From: an uncultured Negativicutes bacterium
GTDB taxonomy: Bacteria > Bacillota > Negativicutes > Veillonellales > Megasphaeraceae
Assembly (NCBI GenBank): GCA_900752195.1
Contig: CAADUJ010000007.1
Location: 1-64,000, forward strand
Length of the DNA: 64,000 nt
Reading direction: 5' to 3'
Shown here: positions 34,294-43,240 of the stretch, piece after piece
Layout of the letters: each line of letters starts with the position of its first letter
Numbering within the stretch: the first letter of the stretch is position 1
Notes under the pieces: model-generated
Seen by the model: only the letters and a program-made list of their open reading frames with translations
What the model was told of the DNA's origin: nothing
Database searches by the model: none
Made by a program: the position numbers and the translations under genes

Positions 34294-35367
34294 ATGTACA
34301 AACAATCGCAGTTTTGGTTGCGCATTGTGCTGGCCGTATTGGCGACGGCCTTGTTCTTCACTGTCCATACGGTGTATTGGCCCGTAATTATTTCTCTTAT
34401 CCTGACATTCATCCTCATTCCGGTGCGCGACATGGCGCAGAAGGTTTTTTTACGGCTGACGCATCACAATTTGCCGATTGACCTGGCTATCTTGATTTCC
34501 TTCGTGGTGTTCATCTTCATCTTGTCTGTCCTGACGAACATCATCTTGAAGCCTCTTGTCGTGCAGGTGAATTTACTGGCAGCTAACTTCAACGACATCT
34601 GGCAACAGACCGTCGATATTATTACGCAACTAGAAGAGGAGCAGACGCAGGTATATATTCCGGAGCAGGTAAAACATGTCATCAGCGATACGTTTACGCA
34701 GATTGGCAATTATGGCGTCCAGGGGGTGAGCAATTTCGTCAAATCTATTTTTGCTCTCGCTAGTACGGTCGTCGAATTTTTCGTCGTACCTATCATTACG
34801 TTCTATTTCTTAAAAGACGGCGGCAAAATGGTGCGTTCTTTCATTCGTCTCTATCCGGTGGAATACCGGCTCCAGCTGGACGTACTCTTCAATGAAATTC
34901 AGCGTGTCCTGAGCTGCTATATCCGCGGCCAGCTCCTTATGAGCTGCATCATTGCGACACTCACTTTTCTAGGCATGTGGATTATGGGCGTTCCCTATCC
35001 TATGGTTATCGGCTTAATTGCCGCTATTACAGAATGGATTCCTATCGTCGGCCCTATTGTCGGAGCTATTCCGGCTGTCTTATTAGGTGCAACGGTAGAT
35101 TTATCCTTGGCCATCAAGGTCATCATCTTTTATATTGTCATACAGCAAATCGATAGCCACATCATCATGCCTCAGGTCATGGGAGCAGTTATAAGCCTGC
35201 ACCCTGTCGTCATCATCGTTGCATTACTTATTGGTGGCACCTTATTTGGCGTAGCAGGCATGATTTTAACCGTACCTGTCACAGCTGTCCTGCAGATATT
35301 ATGCAGACACTTATGGTTCTATAATACGTATAAGACGAAGGCGATGAATACATATGGAAAAAACTAA
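34294..35367 (+). CDS. AI-2E/PerM family membrane transporter
   Basis: A 357-aa inner-membrane protein of the AI-2E transporter (PerM/TqsA) family with about eight helices: a cluster at the N terminus (about 8-90), a long amphipathic non-membrane segment (about 95-150), and more helices from about 155 to the end. The PxxPxxVGPIVGAIPAVLLG-like segment near residues 250-270 (WIPIVGPIVGAIP) is typical. Family members export autoinducer-2 or act as Na+/H+ antiporters; which applies here is unknown. It starts 2 bp after the MBL gene, and its end overlaps fur by 14 bp. Confidence 0.87.
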   Translation: MYKQSQFWLRIVLAVLATALFFTVHTVYWPVIISLILTFILIPVRDMAQKVFLRLTHHNLPIDLAILISFVVFIFILSVLTNIILKPLVVQVNLLAANFNDIWQQTVDIITQLEEEQTQVYIPEQVKHVISDTFTQIGNYGVQGVSNFVKSIFALASTVVEFFVVPIITFYFLKDGGKMVRSFIRLYPVEYRLQLDVLFNEIQRVLSCYIRGQLLMSCIIATLTFLGMWIMGVPYPMVIGLIAAITEWIPIVGPIVGAIPAVLLGATVDLSLAIKVIIFYIVIQQIDSHIIMPQVMGAVISLHPVVIIVALLIGGTLFGVAGMILTVPVTAVLQILCRHLWFYNTYKTKAMNTYGKN

Positions 35368-35851
35368 AGAACATATCATGGATCTCATGTTGGCGCGCAT
35401 GAAACAACAAATAAAAAGTAAGAAGTATAAGATGACCTCCCAGCGCCAGGTTATTTTGCGGGCATTTGTCGAAAGCGATATTCGTCATCTCAGTGCAGAA
35501 GAAGTCTATGATATCGTAAAGAAACGGGCTCCTGAAATCGGCCTGGCTACGGTCTACAGGACACTGGAATTATTTACGGAAATGGACCTTTTGAAGAAAC
35601 TTGACTTTGATGACGGCTGCAGTCGGTTTGAATTGAACGACCGCGAAGATGAAGGCCATTACCATCATCATCTGATCTGCCTCGATTGCGGCAAGGTCAT
35701 CGAAGTAAAAGACGATCTTCTGGAAACGTTGGAAACGATTTTGAAGAAACGGCTCCATTTTGAAACGGTAGACCATCAGCTCAAGGTCTATGGTTATTGT
35801 GAAGATTGCCAGCGCAAGCGCCGGAAGGAAAAAGAGGATTCTCATGCGTGA
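35354..35851 (+). CDS. fur: Fur family ferric uptake regulator
   Basis: A 165-aa metal-dependent repressor. The N-terminal winged helix (about 25-95) includes MTSQRQVIL and LATVYRTLELF. The C-terminal dimer domain has the metal ligands of GHYHHHLICLDCG and a second Cys pair YCEDC (about 149-153) for the structural zinc. The overall match is to Fur rather than PerR or Zur, although these cannot be fully separated by eye. The ATG lies inside the upstream permease gene. Being inside the recJ-aspS series is unusual and suggests constitutive co-expression. Confidence 0.88.
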   Translation: MEKTKEHIMDLMLARMKQQIKSKKYKMTSQRQVILRAFVESDIRHLSAEEVYDIVKKRAPEIGLATVYRTLELFTEMDLLKKLDFDDGCSRFELNDREDEGHYHHHLICLDCGKVIEVKDDLLETLETILKKRLHFETVDHQLKVYGYCEDCQRKRRKEKEDSHA

Positions 35852-37313
35852 GGTCCGCACGACACAGGGCACCTATTCGTATACAGGACCATCGGTGTTC
35901 CACAGCCATATCGGTCAGATCATGGCGTATCTTGGATACAGCAAGCAGCACCGTAACGAAACGGCAGGGGCTATGATTTCTGTGAAAGAGACGGCTCGGG
36001 GGATTATGGTGAAAGCCGTTTTTGTCGTCGGTGGTAACCGTAAATCGTATGCAGCTGACGTCGCACGGAGTACGTCTATGCGGGAAGGTATTAAGAATCA
36101 CCTCATCCATTGGTGGGAAGAGGCCTTTCAATTGCCGCCAAGTCCGTGGGGGACGCTCATTGGTGTGCGGCCGACGAAACTTGTTCACGGCCTTTTGGAC
36201 CGGTATGACTGTAAAGACGACGTAATACATATCCTTACGGAGCGCTATGAAGTCCACCGCGACATAGCGAAAAAACTCGTGGCCATGGCTCAGATCCAAC
36301 GGCCCTATGTGACGCTTCCCAAGAAATCAGTGGCCCTTTACATCGGCATACCGTATTGCCCGAGCCACTGCCTTTATTGCTCGTTTCCGTCGCGTCTCAT
36401 CGGAACAGAAACGGAGGCGGCGTTACAAGCTTTTTCCGAAAGTCTTGTCAAAGATATTTGCGACGTGCGTGAACTGTGCCGACAGTATGGCCTTACGGTA
36501 GACGCGGCTTATATTGGCGGCGGAACACCGACGTGTCTGCCGAAAGAGTACTTTGAGCCTGTTTTAAGGGAAGTGGCCCAGTCTTTTCCTGATATGAAGG
36601 AATGGACTGTCGAAGCCGGGCGTCCCGATACAGCAACGCCGGAGATGCTTGCTCTGATGCGTCAGTACGGTGTCGACCGAATCAGCTGTAATCCGCAGAC
36701 GATGCAGGATCGGTTGCTCCAGGCTTTGGGGCGACGTCATAGTGTTGCTTCCATTTATGAGATGATGGAATATTGCCGAAAAGCCCGTTTTTCTGTCATC
36801 AATATGGACTTTATTGCAGGCCTGCCCTTTCAAACAGAGGAGGATATGCGGGAAAATATGGAAATTGTTTGCCAACTACACCCGGAAAATGTTACAATTC
36901 ATACGTTAGCATTAAAAAAGCGGGCTCCTTTATTCCAGCACGCCTATCGTCATGCCCTGCCGACTGTAGAAGATACAGAGCGCATGGTCTATGACAGCTG
37001 GCATGCCCTGGAACGAGGAGGTTACATTCCGTACTATATGTACCGGCAAACGTATATGGCAGCCAATCTGGCTAATGTAGGCTATGGTATGCCCCATACA
37101 ATCAGCCGGTACAACATCGAAATGATGGAAGAACGGCAGACCATCCTGGCTTGTGGCCCGGGCAGTGCGACGAAGTTTTGTCGCAGCGATGGACATAGTC
37201 TGGAAAAGGTCTATATGCCGAAGGAAATTGACCGGTACGTTCAGGTACTGCCCAAACTCATGGCGCAGCGCCGTCTTTTATGTGCTAAGATATATAGAGG
37301 AGACGATTTGTAA
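35844..37313 (+). CDS. hemZ: Coproporphyrinogen dehydrogenase HemZ (radical SAM)
   Basis: A 489-aa oxygen-independent coproporphyrinogen III oxidase-like radical SAM enzyme. An N-terminal domain of about 150 residues precedes the [4Fe-4S]/SAM motif CPSHCLYC (CxxxCxxC, about residues 171-178), followed by AAYIGGGTPT. HemZ is the Firmicutes anaerobic version of HemN; some family members instead are heme chaperones. A longer frame runs back to 35790 inside fur, but GAGGATTCTC supports the ATG at 35844, giving an 8-bp overlap with fur. Its stop shares a base with the hisS start (TAATG). Confidence 0.9.
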   Translation: MREVRTTQGTYSYTGPSVFHSHIGQIMAYLGYSKQHRNETAGAMISVKETARGIMVKAVFVVGGNRKSYAADVARSTSMREGIKNHLIHWWEEAFQLPPSPWGTLIGVRPTKLVHGLLDRYDCKDDVIHILTERYEVHRDIAKKLVAMAQIQRPYVTLPKKSVALYIGIPYCPSHCLYCSFPSRLIGTETEAALQAFSESLVKDICDVRELCRQYGLTVDAAYIGGGTPTCLPKEYFEPVLREVAQSFPDMKEWTVEAGRPDTATPEMLALMRQYGVDRISCNPQTMQDRLLQALGRRHSVASIYEMMEYCRKARFSVINMDFIAGLPFQTEEDMRENMEIVCQLHPENVTIHTLALKKRAPLFQHAYRHALPTVEDTERMVYDSWHALERGGYIPYYMYRQTYMAANLANVGYGMPHTISRYNIEMMEERQTILACGPGSATKFCRSDGHSLEKVYMPKEIDRYVQVLPKLMAQRRLLCAKIYRGDDL

Positions 37314-38581
37314 TGGCAGGTATTAATGCACCGCGGGGAACGCAGGACTTCTTGCCGGAACAGACCGCAGAGTGGCAGCTTTTGGAAGAGAAGGTGCGCC
37401 ATATTTGCAGTCTCTACGGCTTTGGCGAAATACGGACCCCTATGTTTGAAGAAACGAGTTTATTTTTGCGCGGCATTGGCGAAACGACAGATGTCGTAAC
37501 GAAGGAAATGTACACCTTTGAAGACCGTGGCGGCCGCAGCATGACCTTGCGCCCGGAAAACACGGCTTCTGTCGTCCGGGCGTTCTTACAGCACAAGCTC
37601 TATGGCGAAGAAAAGGTCCATAAATTCTATTATATGGGGCCTATGTTCCGTCATGACCGTCCTCAGGCCGGACGGTATCGTCAGTTTACGCAGTTCGGCA
37701 TCGAAGAAATTGGTTCGCGCGATCCTGCTGTCGATGCAGAAATCATCGCCATGGCATTCCAGCTTTTCCATGAATTGGGCTTGAACGACCTGGTCCTTCA
37801 CCTCAATTCAGTAGGCTGCAAGAAATGCCGCCCAGTGTATCGTCAGAAGCTCCTCGATTTCTTTGCCGATAAAAAAGATATGCTTTGTGATGATTGCAAC
37901 GCTAGACTGGAAAAAAATCCTCTCCGCGTCCTCGACTGCAAGGAAGATGGCGAAAAGATGATGGAAATGGGCGTACCCCTCATTACAGATCATCTTTGTG
38001 AAGACTGCCGCGATCATTTTGAAAAGGTGCAGCAGTATTTGACGAGTATCGGCATTTCTTATGAACTGGATCCGCGTCTCGTCCGCGGCCTCGATTATTA
38101 TACGAATACGGCCTTTGAAATCATGTATGCGCCCTTAGGAGCGCAGAGCACTGTTTGTGGCGGCGGCCGGTATGATGGTCTCATCGAAGAAGTAGGTGGA
38201 CCGTCGACGCCGGGCATCGGCTTTGCCATCGGCATGGAACGACTTCTCCTGACGCTTAAGGAACAAGGTCTTATGCCACCTGTGCCGACACGTCAGCCCG
38301 TATTCATCGTCGCCCTCGGCGATACAGCGAAAGCAAAAGCGTTTTCACTGCAACAGGAGCTCCGCGGGAACGATATGTATGCCGAAATCGACCTCATGGG
38401 TCGTAGCATGAAGGGGCAGATGAAATCGGCCAATAAACTTCATGCCGATTATACGGTCATCATTGGCGATGACGAATTAGCCAAAGGCGAAGCGCAGGTT
38501 CGCAATATGGCTACAAAAGAACAGATCAGCGTTCCCCTCGATGGGATTGTTGCATATATGGAAACACACAAGAAGGGATGA
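37313..38581 (+). CDS. hisS: Histidyl-tRNA synthetase
   Basis: A 422-aa class IIa aminoacyl-tRNA synthetase. Motif 1 region (RGTQDFLP), motif 2 with MFRHDRPQAGRYRQF, the histidine A region VCGGGRYDGL and motif 3 GFAIGMERL are all present, with a C-terminal anticodon-binding domain (about 325-420). Start and hemZ stop overlap as TAATG, so it depends on the upstream genes. No T-box leader precedes it. Confidence 0.97.
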   Translation: MAGINAPRGTQDFLPEQTAEWQLLEEKVRHICSLYGFGEIRTPMFEETSLFLRGIGETTDVVTKEMYTFEDRGGRSMTLRPENTASVVRAFLQHKLYGEEKVHKFYYMGPMFRHDRPQAGRYRQFTQFGIEEIGSRDPAVDAEIIAMAFQLFHELGLNDLVLHLNSVGCKKCRPVYRQKLLDFFADKKDMLCDDCNARLEKNPLRVLDCKEDGEKMMEMGVPLITDHLCEDCRDHFEKVQQYLTSIGISYELDPRLVRGLDYYTNTAFEIMYAPLGAQSTVCGGGRYDGLIEEVGGPSTPGIGFAIGMERLLLTLKEQGLMPPVPTRQPVFIVALGDTAKAKAFSLQQELRGNDMYAEIDLMGRSMKGQMKSANKLHADYTVIIGDDELAKGEAQVRNMATKEQISVPLDGIVAYMETHKKG

Positions 38582-38588
38582 TTTACTA

Positions 38589-40382
38589 ATGGATACAATG
38601 GAAGGCATGCACCGCTCACAATACTGCGCTGAAGTATCAGAAGCGGATAATGGCAAGGAAGTACTGTTATGCGGCTGGGTAGAACGACGCCGTGACCACG
38701 GCGGATTGATTTTCATCGATCTCCGCGACAGAACGGGAATCGTGCAGGTCGTAGCATCTCCTGATTATGAAGAAGAATCCTTCAAAAAAGCTGAACAGGT
38801 CCGTACGGAATACGTTCTCGCAGTCCGCGGCATCGTCCGCATGCGTGATGCCGATACGGTAAACCCGAAGATGAAAACAGGGACTATCGAAATCCGCTGT
38901 GAAGAACTCCGCGTTCTCAATTCTTCCAAAACGCCGCCGTTCTACATTGAAGATAACATCGACGTCGATGAAAAGATTCGCTTGAAATACCGTTATCTCG
39001 ACTTGCGCCGTCCGGAAATGCAGAACAACCTCATCATGCGTCACAAAGTGAAGCATGCTATGCGCACGTTCTTGAACGAACATGGCTTTATCGATATTGA
39101 AACGCCGGAACTTTGCAAGAGCACGCCGGAAGGGGCCCGCGATTACCTCGTGCCGAGCCGTGTCAATGATGGCAAGTTCTACGCACTTCCCCAATCGCCG
39201 CAGCTCTTTAAACAGCTCCTCATGATTTCCGGCATGGATCGGTACTATCAGATTGCCCGTTGTTTCCGTGATGAAGACCTCCGGGCTGACCGTCAGCCTG
39301 AATTCACGCAGCTCGACATGGAAATGAGTTTTATGGATCAGGAAGAAATCCTAACACTCGTTGAAAATATGGTCCATTACATTTTCAAAGAAACGTTGGG
39401 CCACGACGTTACTTTGCCGATTCATCGCATGACCTGGGATTATGCCATGGAAAACTACGGTTCTGATAAACCGGATTTGCGCTTTGACATGAAGTTCACA
39501 GACGTAACAGAACTCGTAAAAGATACGGACTTCAAAGTATTCCGTTCCGTTATCGACAACGGCGGCCAGGTTAAAGCAATCTGCGTCAAAGGTGATGCTG
39601 ATATTCCACGCCGCGAATTAGATGGCCTCGTGGAATATGTCAGCCACTATGGTGCCAAAGGGCTTGCCTGGATCGGATTCCTTGAAGACGGCACGCTGAA
39701 ATCGCAGATTAAAAAATTCTTCGGTGAAGATAAGCTCCGTGAAATCGGTGCCAAATGCGGTGCAGAAACAGGGGATCTTGTACTCATGATTGCCGACAAG
39801 CCGGCTGTCGTCGCCGCTGCATTAGGTGAACTCCGTAAGGAAATGGCTCGTCGCATGAACCTCATCAATGAAGATGAATTCGCCTTCACATGGGTTGTTG
39901 ATTTCCCCATGTTCGAATACAGCGAAGAAGATAAACGCTATGTCGCCATGCATCATCCGTTCACTATGCCCCGCGTAGAAGACCTGGATAAACTTGAAAC
40001 CGATCCGGCTCACGTCTATGCCCAGGCGTATGACCTCGTCCTGAACGGCATCGAATTGGGCGGCGGTTCCTTGCGTATTTATCAGCCTGATATTCAGCAG
40101 CGCGTCTTTAAAGCAATCGGCCTTACTCAGGAAGAAGCAGAACAGAAATTCGGCTTCCTTCTCCGTGCCTTTGAATACGGAGCACCACCCCATGGTGGTC
40201 TTGCCTTCGGTCTGGATCGCATGATCATGCTCATGCTCAAACGGAAATCCATCCGCGACGTCATTGCATTCCCGAAGACACAGAATGCAATCGATCCTAT
40301 GAGCGAAGCGCCTTCGGAAGTGACGAGAAAGCAGCTTCATGAATTGCACATTCAGGTAGAAGAAGACTTAGTAAAGAAATAA
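38589..40382 (+). CDS. aspS: Aspartyl-tRNA synthetase
   Basis: A 597-aa bacterial-type AspRS. The N-terminal OB-fold anticodon domain (about 10-110, with GWVERRRDHGGLIFIDLRDR), the class II catalytic core with motif 2 (FRDEDLRADRQPEFTQLD) and motif 3 (FGLDRMIMLM), and the GAD insertion (about 280-425) are visible. The frame opens at 38541 inside hisS, but AAGGGATG favours the ATG at 38589. The pairing hisS-aspS is conserved in Firmicutes. Whether it also charges tRNAAsn depends on whether gatCAB exists elsewhere. Confidence 0.97.
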   Translation: MDTMEGMHRSQYCAEVSEADNGKEVLLCGWVERRRDHGGLIFIDLRDRTGIVQVVASPDYEEESFKKAEQVRTEYVLAVRGIVRMRDADTVNPKMKTGTIEIRCEELRVLNSSKTPPFYIEDNIDVDEKIRLKYRYLDLRRPEMQNNLIMRHKVKHAMRTFLNEHGFIDIETPELCKSTPEGARDYLVPSRVNDGKFYALPQSPQLFKQLLMISGMDRYYQIARCFRDEDLRADRQPEFTQLDMEMSFMDQEEILTLVENMVHYIFKETLGHDVTLPIHRMTWDYAMENYGSDKPDLRFDMKFTDVTELVKDTDFKVFRSVIDNGGQVKAICVKGDADIPRRELDGLVEYVSHYGAKGLAWIGFLEDGTLKSQIKKFFGEDKLREIGAKCGAETGDLVLMIADKPAVVAAALGELRKEMARRMNLINEDEFAFTWVVDFPMFEYSEEDKRYVAMHHPFTMPRVEDLDKLETDPAHVYAQAYDLVLNGIELGGGSLRIYQPDIQQRVFKAIGLTQEEAEQKFGFLLRAFEYGAPPHGGLAFGLDRMIMLMLKRKSIRDVIAFPKTQNAIDPMSEAPSEVTRKQLHELHIQVEEDLVKK

Positions 40383-40393
40383 GAGTGGAAGGA

Positions 40394-40425
40394 AAGCTAC
40401 GGCTTCACAGGCTGTAGCTTTTTTT
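40394..40425 (+). terminator. Terminator of the recJ-aspS operon
   Basis: The arms aagctac (40394-40400) and gtagctt (40414-40420) form a hairpin followed by T residues, closing the nine-gene series. Confidence 0.85.
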
Positions 40426-40520
40426 CTTCCCACTGGCGGATGTACGTCTGGCGTACTTTGTATACATGGCGTAACCTGCGCCTCTGGCTGTGACAAAGGC
40501 TACAACTTTTCTATGGAATG

Positions 40521-40529
40521 TGATATAAT
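40521..40529 (+). promoter_or_regulatory. Extended -10 promoter of the lipoprotein-ackA unit
   Basis: TGATATAAT (40521-40529) is a perfect -10 with the TG extension. No convincing -35 is present. Confidence 0.5.
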
Positions 40530-40565
40530 GAGGCATGTCTGTTAAAAAGCTTGATAGGTGATATT

Positions 40566-41108
40566 ATGAACGTAAAGAAAAACATATTACTCGTCTTACT
40601 GGCGACGGCGACATTTGCTTTAGCCGGATGTGGGAACGATTCCATCATGGAAGAATATAGCTTTGGCTATACCCAGTTACAAGAAGGGAATTCAGAAGTG
40701 TATGTCATGACGCCGGTACAGTTGGGCGAGATGCATAACAGTGACGGTACGTCCCTATACGGCGCTAACGATGCCCACTGGGATATCGTAGTGGAATCCC
40801 GGCCGGCTGGATCGACGACAATCCAACAATGGGCGGCAGAACCTATTTCGCTGTTTTCTAAGCTGAAGCAGGCTCCGACAATTTCTGATCTACAAACGAA
40901 GAGTACTGAAACGACAGTCCTCAACAAAGCCGCTCTCGACGTAGAACGGACGTTTGAGCTTTCCCTGGGGACCCATCAGGCGAAGATGGTCGGACGCAGT
41001 CTCTTCTTTGAAGATAATGGCCAAATCTGGAATATTACCTATTTGTACAACGCCCAAGACCCTGTTGGCAAAGAGGTTATTGACTATGTATTTGGTAAAA
41101 TAAACTAA
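40566..41108 (+). CDS. Putative lipoprotein of unknown function
   Basis: A 180-aa exported lipoprotein. The type II signal peptide ends in the lipobox LAGC, with the acylated Cys at about residue 21. The mature part of about 160 residues shows alternating beta-strands and closing segments (RTFELSLGTHQAKMVGRSLFF, GQIWNITYLY), somewhat like PsbP/DUF1795 folds, but I cannot assign a family. The frame opens at 40551 with TTG; AGGTGAT supports the ATG at 40566. It is 29 bp upstream of ackA with no terminator between, so the two may share a transcript. Confidence 0.75.
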   Translation: MNVKKNILLVLLATATFALAGCGNDSIMEEYSFGYTQLQEGNSEVYVMTPVQLGEMHNSDGTSLYGANDAHWDIVVESRPAGSTTIQQWAAEPISLFSKLKQAPTISDLQTKSTETTVLNKAALDVERTFELSLGTHQAKMVGRSLFFEDNGQIWNITYLYNAQDPVGKEVIDYVFGKIN

Positions 41109-41137
41109 TCTTACACACACGAAAGAGGGTAAATTGC

Positions 41138-42331
41138 ATGATCGTATTGGTTGTTAACTGCGGCAGTTCGTCTTTGAAGTACCAGTTGGTAAACATGGAT
41201 AATGAAGAAGTCATGGCAAAAGGTTTGGTAGAAAAAATCGGGCTTCCCGATTCCATGCTTACCCATAAATGGAATGGGCAGAAAAAGGAAATCCAACAGT
41301 CCATCCCGGATCACAAGGTAGCCGTAAAGCTCGTATTGGATATCCTGACAGACGCTGAATGCGGCGTCATCAAGACCATGGATGCCATCGACGCTGTTGG
41401 TCACCGTGTCGTACATGGCGGCGAAGAATTCGCTTGCTCTACAGTTATCAATGATGAAGTCATGAAAGCATTGGAAAAATGCTCTGCCATGGCACCGCTT
41501 CACAATCCGCCGAACATCATCGGTATCAAAGCGTGCGAAGCCATTATGCCTGGCGTACCGCAGGTAGCTGTATTCGATACAGCCTTCCATCAGACAATGC
41601 CGGCAAAGGCATTTATGTATGGTCTGCCCTATGAACTCTATAATGAAGACGGTATCCGTCGGTATGGTTTCCACGGCACGAGCCATCGGTATGTAGCTGG
41701 CCAGATTGCAAAAGTCATGGGCGTACCGCAGGAAAAACTCCGCGTCATCAACTGCCACCTTGGCAATGGCTCTTCCCTGGCTGCTATCAAATATGGCAAA
41801 TGCGTAGATACGACAATGGGCTTTACACCGCTCGCTGGCGTACTCATGGGTACACGTTGCGGCGATATTGATCCGGCTATTGTATTGAACGTTATGGACA
41901 AGCACAACCTTTCGACGAAAGAAATGGATACGCTCATGAACAAGAAATCGGGCGTTCTCGGTATTTCCGGTGTATCCAGCGATTTCCGTGACCTCGGCAA
42001 AGCTGCTGAAGAAGGCAACGAACGGGCTCAGCTCGCTCTCGACATGTTCCATTATCAGGTCCGCAAACTCATCGGTGCGTTCGCAGCTGCTATGGGCGGC
42101 GTTGACGTCATTACCTTCACGGCTGGCGTAGGCGAAAACGGTATCGAAGACCGTGCTGCTATCTGCGAAGGCCTCGAATACTTAGGTGCTAAACTCGATC
42201 CGGAACGCAACAACGTCCGCGGCAAAGATGCACTCATCAGCACGGATGATTCGACAGTAAAACTGTACGTCATCCCGACGAACGAAGAAATCATGATTGC
42301 CCGCGACACAAAAGAACTCGTTTCCAAATAA
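41138..42331 (+). CDS. ackA: Acetate kinase
   Basis: A 397-aa ASKHA-fold kinase that turns acetyl phosphate and ADP into acetate and ATP, the final step of fermentation from the acetyl-CoA made by PFOR. The signatures VNCGSSSLKYQL (residues 4-15), HRVVHGGE, the FHGTSHRYV segment and VGENG are intact. Like nifJ, it has relatively biased codons. pta is not adjacent, which is less common; phosphotransacetylase must be encoded elsewhere. Confidence 0.97.
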   Translation: MIVLVVNCGSSSLKYQLVNMDNEEVMAKGLVEKIGLPDSMLTHKWNGQKKEIQQSIPDHKVAVKLVLDILTDAECGVIKTMDAIDAVGHRVVHGGEEFACSTVINDEVMKALEKCSAMAPLHNPPNIIGIKACEAIMPGVPQVAVFDTAFHQTMPAKAFMYGLPYELYNEDGIRRYGFHGTSHRYVAGQIAKVMGVPQEKLRVINCHLGNGSSLAAIKYGKCVDTTMGFTPLAGVLMGTRCGDIDPAIVLNVMDKHNLSTKEMDTLMNKKSGVLGISGVSSDFRDLGKAAEEGNERAQLALDMFHYQVRKLIGAFAAAMGGVDVITFTAGVGENGIEDRAAICEGLEYLGAKLDPERNNVRGKDALISTDDSTVKLYVIPTNEEIMIARDTKELVSK

Positions 42332-42373
42332 GCTGTTCATCAAAGGCTCTATTGTGACGGAGGAGGGAAGACG

Positions 42374-43057
42374 ATGAAACTCATATATTGGGATATCGAT
42401 GGAACACTGGTGGATACGGGCATGGCAGGCATGCACGCTATTCACGAAGTATTCCATGCACTTCAAGGCCATGATAGAGTCGTTCCCAGGCTCTCCGCCG
42501 GTGGCAGGACGGATAATTACATTTGTCAGCAGTTGTTGTACCAGGCAACGGGTGTCATGCCTAGCGATGAAGAAGTCGATACATTCTGCCGTGGCTATGA
42601 GAAAAATCTCATGAAATGGCTGAAGAAAATGAAGGGGACAACAATTACACCGACAGAAGAGCTCGTTCCGTATTTTGCAAACCATAAAGACTATTGCCAG
42701 TTGCTTTTGACGGGCAACAGCGTGTATGGTGCCCGGATGAAGCTCGAATTCTTCCAGATGGCTCAATATTTTGATTTTGACCATTCTGGTTTTGCCTGTC
42801 ATTACTATTATCGCAATGACTTGGCCCGTCACGCCTATGACATTGCCTGTGCTACCTGGGGCGACGCCATCGATACGATATACGTCATCGGTGACACACC
42901 GTATGATATTGAGTGTGGCAAGGCCATTGGCGCCAAAACGATTTCCGTGGCAACGGGACATTATTCCTTAGAGGAATTGAAGACATATGAACCGTGGCAG
43001 CTCGTGCCACGCCTTCCGAAATTGGAAGGGTTCCTGGAAATGCTCGAACAAGACTAG
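42374..43057 (+). CDS. HAD family hydrolase (phosphoglycolate phosphatase-like)
   Basis: A 227-aa HAD protein. Motif I is DIDGTLVDTG (about residues 7-16), motif II is the Thr/Ser of LLLTGNS, and motif IV is VIGDTPYDIECGKAIGA. The usual motif III Lys is not obvious in the atypical HYYYRNDLARHAYD stretch. It follows ackA by 42 bp with GGAGGAGG and ends in a terminator. The product may remove 2-phosphoglycolate or another small phosphate ester; the substrate is uncertain. Confidence 0.8.
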   Translation: MKLIYWDIDGTLVDTGMAGMHAIHEVFHALQGHDRVVPRLSAGGRTDNYICQQLLYQATGVMPSDEEVDTFCRGYEKNLMKWLKKMKGTTITPTEELVPYFANHKDYCQLLLTGNSVYGARMKLEFFQMAQYFDFDHSGFACHYYYRNDLARHAYDIACATWGDAIDTIYVIGDTPYDIECGKAIGAKTISVATGHYSLEELKTYEPWQLVPRLPKLEGFLEMLEQD

Positions 43058-43070
43058 GGACATGATAAGG

Positions 43071-43109
43071 ACTGCAGCAGGACAGAGATTGTTTTGTTGC
43101 AGTTTTTTT
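43071..43109 (+). terminator. Terminator after the HAD gene
   Basis: The arm actgcagca (43071-43079) pairs with tgttgcagt (43095-43103), with one G-T pair, followed by T7. Confidence 0.8.
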
Positions 43110-43159
43110 ATATGGTACCGGTTTAGGGCAGGAAAAGGCCATGGTGTACGGATAGTTCG

Positions 43160-43188
43160 TTGTCAGGCCTTGAAAAATAGTATAGAAT
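43160..43188 (+). promoter_or_regulatory. Promoter of the Cof-type phosphatase gene
   Basis: TTGTCA (43160-43165) and TAGAAT (43183-43188) are 17 bp apart. The open frame begins at 43187, inside the -10 box, so the true start must be the ATG at 43241. Confidence 0.65.
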
Positions 43189-43240
43189 GGTACGAGATAT
43201 TGATATTCATAAATGTATGAGAAATGACAGGTGCCAGATT

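Noticed and set aside
37250..37320. T-box control of hisS-aspS
   Set aside because: hisS starts on the stop codon of hemZ with no leader, so separate tRNA-dependent control is excluded at this position.
43187..43240. N-terminal extension of the Cof-type phosphatase
   Set aside because: The frame starts inside the -10 box of a well-spaced promoter, and the ATG at 43241 has its own ribosome-binding site.
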